Positions 1 to 4,554 of a stretch of DNA of 8,136 nt are shown here, piece by piece (within the stretch, counting starts at the first letter, position 1; each line of letters begins with the position of its first letter). Position numbers and translations under genes: made by a program. The stretch covers positions 1 to 8,136 of the forward strand of contig SKKY01000158.1 in NCBI GenBank assembly GCA_007123515.1, read 5' to 3'. Below the pieces are notes generated by a model. It did not search any database, had not been told where the DNA came from, and was given only the letters and a program-made list of their open reading frames with translations. Source of the stretch: Clostridia bacterium (GTDB lineage: Bacteria; Bacillota; Peptococcia; Peptococcales; SKKY01).

Positions 1-150
1 GACAAAGACGACAAAGAAGGTGCAGAAAGTACTGAAGACACAAAAGAAGAGGCAGAAAAAGAAGAGCCGATAGCAGAAGATGCTCCGGCAACTCAAAAAA
101 CAGAAGAGTCCGATTCTGATTCAACAGAAGAAGATGAAAATAAAAAATAA
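1..150 (+). CDS. 3' end of an unidentified gene with a highly acidic C-terminal tail
   Basis: Frame 1 is open from the window edge to TAA at 148-150 and encodes 49 residues. Of these, 22 are Asp or Glu and 7 are Lys, with many Ser, Thr and Ala and almost no hydrophobic residues. This is a low-complexity, surely disordered acidic tail, as found at the C-termini of various bacterial proteins including some DNA- or RNA-binding enzymes. No domain lies inside the window, so the product cannot be named. The stop is only 27 nt before the ndk start and I see no promoter or terminator between them, so the two genes are probably cotranscribed. That it is coding rests on the open frame, the codon pattern and the short spacing to ndk. 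Confidence 0.7.
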   Translation, partial: DKDDKEGAESTEDTKEEAEKEEPIAEDAPATQKTEESDSDSTEEDENKK

Positions 151-177
151 TCAATAAACATGGAGGTAGAATCTACA

Positions 178-627
178 ATGGAAAAAACATTTATAATGGT
201 AAAACCAGACGGCGTTCAAAGAGGTTTGGTAGGAGAAGTTATCAAAAGATTCGAAGCAAAAGGATTTAAAATGAGAGGGCTAAAGTTAATTCAGGTATCT
301 GAAGAATTAGCCGGACAGCACTACGCAGAGCATAAAGAAAGACCATTTTTCCCGGGCCTGATCGCCTACATCACATCAGCACCAGTCGTAGCCATGTGCT
401 TCGAAGGTAAAAATGTCGTAGCCGAAGCCAGAAAAATGCTCGGAGCCACAAACCCAGCCGATGCAGCACCAGGAACCATCAGAGGCGACTTCGGACAAGA
501 CATCGGCCGTAACATCATCCACGGATCCGACAGCGTAGAAAGCGCAGAAACAGAACTAGCCGTATACTTCGACAAAGCAGAAATCCTAGAATACGACTAC
601 CTTCCATCAAAATGGTTATTCGAATAA
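178..627 (+). CDS. ndk: nucleoside diphosphate kinase (NDP kinase)
   Basis: This 149-aa cytoplasmic enzyme moves the gamma-phosphate of ATP to other (d)NDPs by a ping-pong mechanism with a phosphohistidine intermediate. The family signature is complete: the N-terminal strand MEKTFIMVKPDGVQRGL contains the active-site Lys9, followed by ERPFFPGL (54-61), GATNPADAAPGTIRGDFG (89-106) and the catalytic motif NIIHGSDSVESAETE with His115. Its length is slightly above the usual ~137-150 range, with a normal W-x-x-E end. I chose ATG 178, not the in-frame ATG at 160. The latter overlaps the Shine-Dalgarno GGAGG (162-166), which sits 11 nt before 178, and residue 1 at 178 matches the family N-terminus. 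The gene probably shares a transcript with the acidic-tailed gene upstream and ends at the terminator at 650-683. Codons of the second half almost all end in A or C, unlike the first third. Confidence 0.97.
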   Translation: MEKTFIMVKPDGVQRGLVGEVIKRFEAKGFKMRGLKLIQVSEELAGQHYAEHKERPFFPGLIAYITSAPVVAMCFEGKNVVAEARKMLGATNPADAAPGTIRGDFGQDIGRNIIHGSDSVESAETELAVYFDKAEILEYDYLPSKWLFE

Positions 628-649
628 AAACCAAATCAACCAACAACCA

Positions 650-683
650 AGCCTGCCGGCAAAACAACCGGCAGGCTTTTTTT
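650..683 (+). terminator. rho-independent terminator after ndk
   Basis: A perfect 10-bp stem AGCCTGCCGG (650-659) / CCGGCAGGCT (668-677) encloses an 8-nt A-rich loop and runs straight into seven T residues (677-683). It lies 22 nt after the ndk stop and closes that transcription unit. The GGGGAC repeat begins one base further on. Confidence 0.93.
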
Positions 684-684
684 C

Positions 685-724
685 GGGGACGCGTACCTCT
701 GGTATACCATTTGGGGACACATCT
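685..724 (+). repeat. GGGGAC repeat copy 1 (single forward unit, CGTA subtype)
   Basis: This 40-nt unit starts GGGGACGCGTACCTCT, has the central palindrome GGTATACC (701-708) and ends TTGGGGACACATCT. It matches the left arm of the full element at 6822-6862 almost base for base, and its reverse complement matches the right arm at 6867-6906. It has no opposing arm here, so it is a solo half-element. It lies directly after the ndk terminator, in the gap before the sigma factor promoter. Confidence 0.85.
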
Positions 725-770
725 AAAAAAAACACTTTCAGATAAAATTTTTCAAATCATATAAAATAAA

Positions 771-800
771 TTGACAGAGGATAAAAAGCTGTTATATAGT
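771..800 (+). promoter_or_regulatory. sigma-A type promoter of the sigma factor gene
   Basis: A consensus -35 TTGACA (771-776) is followed by overlapping -10 choices: TATATA (793-798, 16-nt spacer) or TATAGT (795-800, 18-nt spacer). The start codon of the sigma factor lies about 45 nt downstream. A small inverted repeat GTTAT...ATAAC (791-806) overlaps the -10 and could be an operator, but that is speculative. Confidence 0.75.
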
Positions 801-846
801 AATAACATAAGCCCTAATAATAATATTCACAAAAGGAGATGACGCA

Positions 847-1464
847 ATGGACAACCTAAAAAACACACCAGATAACCAAGAACTGTATGAACTAATCCGA
901 CGGGCGCAAAAGGGAGACGAGTATGCTTTTGAAAAATTACTAAAGATATTTCAAAGGTATATTTACAGCATTGTCAGGCGATTTTACCTAAAAGATGGTG
1001 ATTATGATGACCTGATACAAGAGGCTCATATAGCCTTCCATCAGGCCGTTATGGCCTATGAAAACAACGATGAGAGCATTGATATGGACAGTTTTAGTTT
1101 TATCTGTATTACCAGAAGACTTAGCTCAAAAATAAGAACCTCCAACTCGCTGAAAAACTCAGTTTTGACAGAGGCCATTGAAAACAGAAAACATCTTGAA
1201 ACATGCAGAGACACCGAAAAAAGCAAAAAACCGGAAGCCTACTTTTCTTCCCCGGAAGATCTCTATATTTTCCAGGAAACCATCGATGAATATTTTAAAG
1301 TCATCAACAAAAGTTGCTCAGAAATGACCGCTAAAATTTTTGATCTTCGGATTCAGGGGTATGATTATGATACGATTGCCAAAGAGCTTGATATTTCTGC
1401 TAAGATGGTTGATAACTGCATCCAGAGTGCCAGAAAAAAATTAAGAAAGAAATTTGATAAATAA
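847..1464 (+). CDS. sigma-70 family RNA polymerase sigma factor, SigH-like
   Basis: The 205-aa product is a small alternative sigma factor with regions 2 and 4 only. Region 2 spans about residues 13-101: a helix with AQKGDEYAFEKLL, the core-binding segment DGDYDDLIQEAHIAFHQAV (50-68), and FICITRRLSSKIRT (85-98), which resembles the corresponding CITRQI segment of Bacillus SigH. Region 4 (about 155-203) has the helix-turn-helix GYDYDTIAKELDISAKMVDN and a basic tail QSARKKLRKKF. This architecture fits the SigH/ECF size class. SigH-like is my preferred placement, but its regulon cannot be read from here. The start ATG has GGAG at 835-838 with an 8-nt spacer. No anti-sigma factor gene is adjacent. 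The gene is monocistronic, with its own promoter at 771-800 and a repeat hairpin 13 nt after its stop. Confidence 0.88.
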   Translation: MDNLKNTPDNQELYELIRRAQKGDEYAFEKLLKIFQRYIYSIVRRFYLKDGDYDDLIQEAHIAFHQAVMAYENNDESIDMDSFSFICITRRLSSKIRTSNSLKNSVLTEAIENRKHLETCRDTEKSKKPEAYFSSPEDLYIFQETIDEYFKVINKSCSEMTAKIFDLRIQGYDYDTIAKELDISAKMVDNCIQSARKKLRKKFDK

Positions 1465-1477
1465 GGATTCAAGGGCG

Positions 1478-1571
1478 GGGGACGTTTCCCTCCGGAAGGC
1501 TTTTGGGAAACGCCCAAGACAGACAGCCGGAGGGAAACGTCCCCTTTGGTATACCTGTTAGGGACACCTCT
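1478..1571 (+). repeat. GGGGAC repeat copy 2 (hairpin plus forward tail, TTTC subtype)
   Basis: A perfect 18-bp inverted repeat, GGGGACGTTTCCCTCCGG (1478-1495) with CCGGAGGGAAACGTCCCC (1527-1544), encloses a 31-nt loop. The loop holds GGGAAACGCCC (1505-1515), which can alternatively pair with the GTTTCCC of the left arm. After the hairpin come TTT, GGTATACC (1548-1555) and TGTTAGGGACACCTCT, the same inner end as in copy 1. It lies between the sigma factor stop and the SIMPL gene. No T-run follows the stem, so it is not an ordinary intrinsic terminator. Confidence 0.88.
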
Positions 1572-1605
1572 GGCAGAAATTCGGGAACAATTGTAAAAGA
1601 TAATC

Positions 1606-1617
1606 GTCTATATAGAC
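1606..1617. promoter_or_regulatory. 12-nt palindrome upstream of the SIMPL gene
   Basis: GTCTATATAGAC is a perfect palindrome 38 nt before the start codon. It lies in the probable leader or promoter region of the SIMPL gene, where no convincing -35/-10 pair is visible. It may be a repressor site or an AT-rich promoter element; neither can be decided from sequence. Confidence 0.25.
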
Positions 1618-1655
1618 AGACAGAAAAAGCACATAAAATGAAGGAGGAATGTCTT

Positions 1656-2381
1656 ATGAAAAGCAGGAACATAGCGATGGTGTTGGTCGGATTGCTTGCT
1701 GCAGTCCTTGTACTCGGTACAGGCTGCCAAAACGTAACACCGCAGGCGGAAACACCTTATATAGCCGTTCAGGGAGCGGGTCAGGTAAAAACAACTCCTG
1801 ATGAGGTGCAAATTTCGATAACCATAGCTACGGAAACAGAAGATGCCACAGCACAAGAGGAGAACGCTCAAAAAGTGCAGGCTGTGATTGACGAGCTAAA
1901 AGAGATCGGACTTACTGAAGAAGAGATTCAAACAACAGGTGCAAACTTCTTTCCAAGAACCCGCTGGGATGACGGAAGAGAAGTTCAACTTGGCTATCGA
2001 GCCGAAAACTACCTTCAAGTTGAAACAAAACAGCTAGATCTTATTAGCGCTATCATCGACAGAAGTGTAGCTGCCGGCGCGGAAAGAGTGGGCGGACTTA
2101 ATTTTATGCTCTCTGATGAAGCCAAAGAAAACTTACTTGAAGATGCGCTTGATTCAGCGGTTCAGGATGCCAGATCACAGGCCGAAATCACCCTCCGGGC
2201 TCTTGACCAAGAAGTCGCTGGTATTAAGAGGATTGAGGTAGTAAAAGAACATAGCTACCCAATGTTACAATCAGCCGACATGATGCGGGGTATGGGTACT
2301 GAAGAGGCGCAGGAAACACCGATCATTCCGGGAGAAGTAGATTTCAATATCAATATCGTTGCTGAATTTTTCATCAGGTAA
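1656..2381 (+). CDS. SIMPL domain (DUF541) protein, probable lipoprotein
   Basis: The 241-aa product starts with a signal peptide: MKSRN, a hydrophobic stretch (residues 7-20) and LGTGC with Cys24 as the likely lipidated residue. Gly at -3 is not the usual lipobox residue, so cleavage by lipoprotein signal peptidase is probable rather than certain. The rest fits the SIMPL/YggE family: IAVQGAGQVKTTPDEVQISI (about 37-56), a helix with AQEENAQKVQAVIDELKE, GYRAENYLQVETKQLDLIS and GGLNFMLSDE, ending in a beta strand VDFNINIVAEFF. Family members are envelope proteins, some linked to oxidative stress; their biochemical role is poorly defined. ATG 1656 is chosen because AAGGAGG (1641-1647) lies 8 nt before it. 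The frame stays open upstream to 1503, but that part is repeat sequence. The gene stands between repeat copy 2 and the hairpin at 2398-2455. Confidence 0.9.
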   Translation: MKSRNIAMVLVGLLAAVLVLGTGCQNVTPQAETPYIAVQGAGQVKTTPDEVQISITIATETEDATAQEENAQKVQAVIDELKEIGLTEEEIQTTGANFFPRTRWDDGREVQLGYRAENYLQVETKQLDLISAIIDRSVAAGAERVGGLNFMLSDEAKENLLEDALDSAVQDARSQAEITLRALDQEVAGIKRIEVVKEHSYPMLQSADMMRGMGTEEAQETPIIPGEVDFNINIVAEFFIR

Positions 2382-2397
2382 TAAATGGTCAATAAAA

Positions 2398-2455
2398 GGC
2401 TCCTTCCAATTGGATGACATGATGTGTCATCCAAACGGGAGGAGCCATATTTTTT
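2398..2455 (+). terminator. long hairpin terminator after the SIMPL gene
   Basis: An outer 10-bp stem (2398-2407 with 2437-2446, one G-T pair) and an inner perfect 10-bp stem TTGGATGACA / TGTCATCCAA (2410-2419 with 2425-2434) are separated by a 2x2 internal loop and capped by TGATG. ATATTTTTT follows on the + strand, so it should terminate SIMPL transcription. It also lies 11 nt beyond the stop of the minus-strand transposase, so it may serve convergent transcripts or mark the transposase element's end. Confidence 0.8.
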
Positions 2456-2456
2456 C

Positions 2457-3275
2457 TTAAGCATTTTCAGAAATACCGTGTTTTTTCACATAAGTGACAA
2501 AAGATCTTTGCACATTAAGCAACGAAACGATCTTGCAAGTAGAGAGATTCATTTTCTCAAACAACAAAATAATCAGGCAAGCCATATCCTTAGAGTTTTT
2601 AGGGATCTGAGCAATCGAGCTAACATTATGTTGGACAAGGTACTGATTAATAAGAATATCGGACTGTTTTTTTTGGATTCTTTCCACATCCTCGGGGGTA
2701 TCAAGGTGGATACAAAAATCTTCTTCCTTGTGAAAGAGACGGAAAGCCAGGGGATCGTGATCAAAGATCTGCATGATCGCCTCTTTTTCTTTTTTTGAAA
2801 TCGCTACTTTTTTCTTCTTTGAGGCTGCGCCGGGTTCCTCAATAAAATGCCGGTAACTGCTCCAGGCATAGTCTTTTGGTGATAAGACATAACCGGCTTT
2901 GACAGGATTATTATGTATGTATCGCAAAGCAGTAAGCAGATAAGAGGAAGTATCAATGACCTCACTTTTATACCGATTCTGAAAAACATGACCGACCCGC
3001 TGATAAACAGCATTGTATCGGATGGCATAACGCAAGTTAATCTTTCGGAAGCTATCGGAAATATTAGCCAAATCTCCCTGAAGCAGAAAATGGATATGAT
3101 TATTCATGATGCAATAGGCAGTAAGCCCAATCTCATTCGCAGAAAAATTCTCTGTGAACAAGTGATAAACAAAAGATTTATCCTTAGAGCACCTGAAAAT
3201 AGCTTCTTTATTAATACCCCTGATCATAATATGATAGTAGCCGGTCGGGCTGATTTTTCTTTTTGTTCTGGGCAA
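2457..3275 (-). CDS. REP-associated tyrosine transposase (RAYT; Y1_Tnp, HUH superfamily)
   Basis: This is a single-strand DNA transposase-like protein related to IS200/IS605 TnpA. Numbering from the TTG start (272 aa), the N-terminus is (L)PRTKRKISPTGYYHIMIRG, typical of the family. The metal-binding HUH motif is YCIMNNHIHFLLQG with His60 and His62. The conserved block FQNRYKSEVID and SSYLLTALRYIHNNPVKAGYV (111-131) carries the likely nucleophilic tyrosine (Tyr112 or Tyr119), followed by YAWSSYRHFI. A C-terminal extension of ~120 residues includes a helical region resembling a DNA-binding domain. TTG 3275 is preferred because it gives the family N-terminus and has GGTGG 5 nt upstream; in-frame ATG codons at 3296 and 3287 are alternatives with weaker ribosome binding sites. 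All motifs are intact and no frameshift is seen. RAYTs are normally single-copy domesticated genes acting on dispersed REP hairpins; the GGGGAC repeats here are the obvious candidate substrate. Confidence 0.9.
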   Translation of the reverse strand: MPRTKRKISPTGYYHIMIRGINKEAIFRCSKDKSFVYHLFTENFSANEIGLTAYCIMNNHIHFLLQGDLANISDSFRKINLRYAIRYNAVYQRVGHVFQNRYKSEVIDTSSYLLTALRYIHNNPVKAGYVLSPKDYAWSSYRHFIEEPGAASKKKKVAISKKEKEAIMQIFDHDPLAFRLFHKEEDFCIHLDTPEDVERIQKKQSDILINQYLVQHNVSSIAQIPKNSKDMACLIILLFEKMNLSTCKIVSLLNVQRSFVTYVKKHGISENA

Positions 3276-3302
3276 AAAAACCACCATCTTCTCCATGATT
3301 AA

Positions 3303-3345
3303 CGATAATTCAAAAAGACAGAATGATGTCTGCTTTTTGTTATCG
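3303..3345. repeat. hairpin just upstream of the transposase start
   Basis: CGATAA (3303-3308) pairs with TTATCG (3340-3345) and CAAAAAG (3311-3317) with CTTTTTG (3333-3339). ACA/TGT continues the stem after a 3-nt bulge. On the minus strand this would lie in the mRNA leader of the transposase, ending 7 nt before the upstream ATG at 3296. It might restrain translation or form one boundary of the transposase unit; both are inference. Confidence 0.5.
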
Positions 3346-3386
3346 CTTACGTTATACTAGGCGGCAAAAAAGAAAAAATCCTAAAA

Positions 3387-3463
3387 AAAATAAAATGTCG
3401 CCTGTTATCCGGATTTGTCTGCAATTTAAGTTAGGTAATCGGATAACAGGGGCATTTTATTTT
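3387..3463. repeat. 25-bp imperfect inverted repeat with 28-nt loop
   Basis: The left arm (3387-3411) contains AAAATAAAATG and CCTGTTATCCG. The right arm (3440-3463) contains CGGATAACAGG and CATTTTATTTT. The arms pair throughout except for the short TCG/GG segment in the middle. A-runs on the left and T-runs on the right make it terminator-like in both directions, but no intact gene ends into it. It could instead be a small non-autonomous element. It is not related in sequence to the GGGGAC family. Confidence 0.6.
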
Positions 3464-3526
3464 AAATGGGGTCTATTTGAGAAGCAAATATTAATAGCGT
3501 CTTGCTTGCTGTACTTTTTAGATATC

Positions 3527-3587
3527 GTTTGCATTAGCACAGCAAAGATTCTGTAAAATACAAAAAGATTTATTGCTTAATGCAAAC
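3527..3587. repeat. perfect 10-bp inverted repeat GTTTGCATTA
   Basis: GTTTGCATTA (3527-3536) and TAATGCAAAC (3578-3587) face each other across 41 nt. The right arm overlaps the stop codon of the decayed minus-strand frame at 3577-3881. The repeat may be the end of a degenerate element or a weak hairpin after that frame. Confidence 0.4.
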
Positions 3588-3881
3588 AGTTCGCAGAAGA
3601 ACCTCGTAATTCTATGATCTTTTCAAGAAGCAATTCTAATTCTAAAAGAAGAAGATCATCCGACAATTCGCGAGATAAGTTATCATTGATAATAAGCGGG
3701 TTACGTTCTTCCGCGGCCGGAAACAAGTAACCCCGTTTATATGTGTAATGAAGAGAATCCAAGCGATCACCATCTTTCCATTTTGATAGTTGGCTGCAAT
3801 CTCTGTTGTGATTTCTGCTGTAAAAAGGCTGCGATGATAGTTCAATGTTGCAACAATAAAATCCAGATACTTGTTATCAAA
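3577..3881 (-). pseudogene. possible decayed coding remnant, frameshifted
   Basis: On the minus strand one frame reads FDNKYLDFIVATLNYHRSLF and on to EIAANYQNGKM (3881 to about 3770). A neighbouring frame then continues with DGDRLDSLHYTYKRGYLFPA and a Leu/Glu-rich helix to TAA at 3577-3579. Joining the two near 3770 gives a continuous protein-like stretch of about 100 residues without a clear start. This suggests a frameshifted gene fragment in a region that otherwise lacks genes. I do not recognise the family. The alternative is chance open frames; the region is AT-rich and part of it (3697-3735) can fold as a hairpin through CGGGTTAC and GTAACCCCG. Confidence 0.25.
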
Positions 3882-3971
3882 GGTTCTTCAAATGCTGCTG
3901 CGATTAGTACTACTGATAAATAGAGTAATGATTACTAAAAATACTATTACAGATTGTAGGACATATTGTTA

Positions 3972-4079
3972 TTATGGAAAGACAATTATCAATAAAAAAC
4001 TGATGTGATCATCTTTCAGGTAGAAAAGCCTTACGCCACTTTTTTGATTTAGAAAATCACAGTGTTGCAAACTTTTCAC
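3972..4079 (-). CDS. possible small protein of 35 aa
   Basis: A minus-strand frame starts with GTG at 4079, with GGAG (complement of 4088-4091) 8 nt upstream, and ends at TAA (3972-3974). The product begins (M)KSLQHCDFLNQKSGVRLF and ends with a short hydrophobic stretch ISFLLIIVFP. I recognise no family. The ribosome binding site is the main support; an AT-rich region this long can produce such an ORF by chance. An overlapping frame starting VFWSNYGEKFATL with a stop after 13 codons competes for the same GGAGG region. Confidence 0.2.
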   Translation of the reverse strand: MKSLQHCDFLNQKSGVRLFYLKDDHISFLLIIVFP

Positions 4080-4395
4080 CGTAGTTACTCCAAAACACCA
4101 CCTCCAAAAAATAATTTTTACAGAATAGACAAGACGCTACTGTGCGCGTCTGAAAGCTGATCATATTAGCAAGAGATGTTACATATGTATGGTAAGAAAC
4201 AGAAGCTATTGTGAATTAATTCATAACTCACAATAAATATTATAAACGATTCCGGCACCAATAATCAAGTAATTTTTTTTAATTTTTTAAAAAATTTTTA
4301 TTACTAATTTTCTTTTTCTCCACTTGTAATAGTACTATGCCAAATGAAATAAAAAATCCTAAAATTTTCTAAAAGAAGCTCATAAAAAATCAAGC

Positions 4396-4462
4396 AGATG
4401 TGTCCCTAAAAGTCACACCGTTGGGGACGTTTCCCTCTGGTATACCAGAGGGAAACGTCCCC
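4396..4462 (-). repeat. GGGGAC repeat copy 3 with a perfect 40-nt palindrome (TTTC subtype)
   Basis: A reverse-oriented inner end, AGATGTGTCCCTAAAAGTCA followed by CACC, is joined by GTT to a perfect palindrome at 4423-4462. The half-site is GGGGACGTTTCCCTCTGGTA and the other half is its exact complement; the centre is GGTATACC (4439-4446). It lies between the gene-free stretch and the helD promoter, and faces copy 2 in opposite orientation across the SIMPL-RAYT segment. Confidence 0.9.
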
Positions 4463-4511
4463 AACCGCACCCAACCACACCCGTTCAATCTTCCAACGTG
4501 AGCTTCTTTTG

Positions 4512-4520
4512 TGGTACAAT
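4512..4520 (+). promoter_or_regulatory. extended -10 promoter of helD
   Basis: TGGTACAAT has the TGn extension and a near-consensus -10 (TACAAT, 4515-4520). The -35 region (TTCCAA, 4491-4496, 18-nt spacer) is weak, as is common for extended -10 promoters. Transcription would begin near 4527, downstream of the in-frame GTG at 4498, so that codon cannot be the start from this promoter. Confidence 0.6.
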
Positions 4521-4554
4521 TGGTTTTCATTTTTATTTGGAAGGAAGGGTTCGA

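Larger units (their letters stand above)
3464..4395. other. AT-rich stretch without an intact recognisable gene
   Basis: No ORF here resembles a known family or has a good start plus coding character. It contains the inverted repeat at 3527-3587, the possible frameshifted remnant at 3577-3881, the possible 35-codon ORF at 3972-4079, a small hairpin AGACGC/GCGTCT (4132-4137 with 4146-4151), an interrupted palindrome TTGTGA...TCACAA (4209-4233) and a run of A/T tracts around 4268-4310. TAGCGTCTTG near 3495 recurs inverted as CAAGACGCTA near 4130. Its composition differs clearly from the flanking genes, consistent with an old insertion or decayed genes. Confidence 0.5.

Noticed and set aside
160..177. 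ATG 160 as the start of ndk
   Set aside because: It overlaps the Shine-Dalgarno GGAGG that serves ATG 178, and the six extra residues do not match the family N-terminus.
1478..1571. Repeat copy 2 as the intrinsic terminator of the sigma factor gene
   Set aside because: The stem is strong, but only TTT follows before GGTATACC. It may impede transcription but lacks the U-tract of a standard terminator.
1503..1655. Upstream extension of the SIMPL gene to ATG 1503
   Set aside because: The extra codons are repeat copy 2 and leader sequence. A strong AAGGAGG precedes ATG 1656, where the signal peptide starts.
2424..2798. A 124-codon + strand frame opposite the transposase
   Set aside because: It is antisense to the well-supported RAYT and begins inside a hairpin. 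Its Phe/Lys-rich product has no family character.
2913..3302. A 129-codon + strand frame opposite the transposase 5' half
   Set aside because: It is a shadow of the RAYT reading frame without a ribosome binding site.
3323..3556. A 77-codon + strand frame
   Set aside because: It runs through the hairpin at 3303-3345 and the inverted repeat at 3387-3463, has no ribosome binding site and shows no coding character.
4209..4233. TTGTGA...TCACAA as a CRP/LacI-type operator
   Set aside because: The arms are only 6 bp, separated by 13 nt, in very AT-rich DNA with no gene start nearby on either strand.
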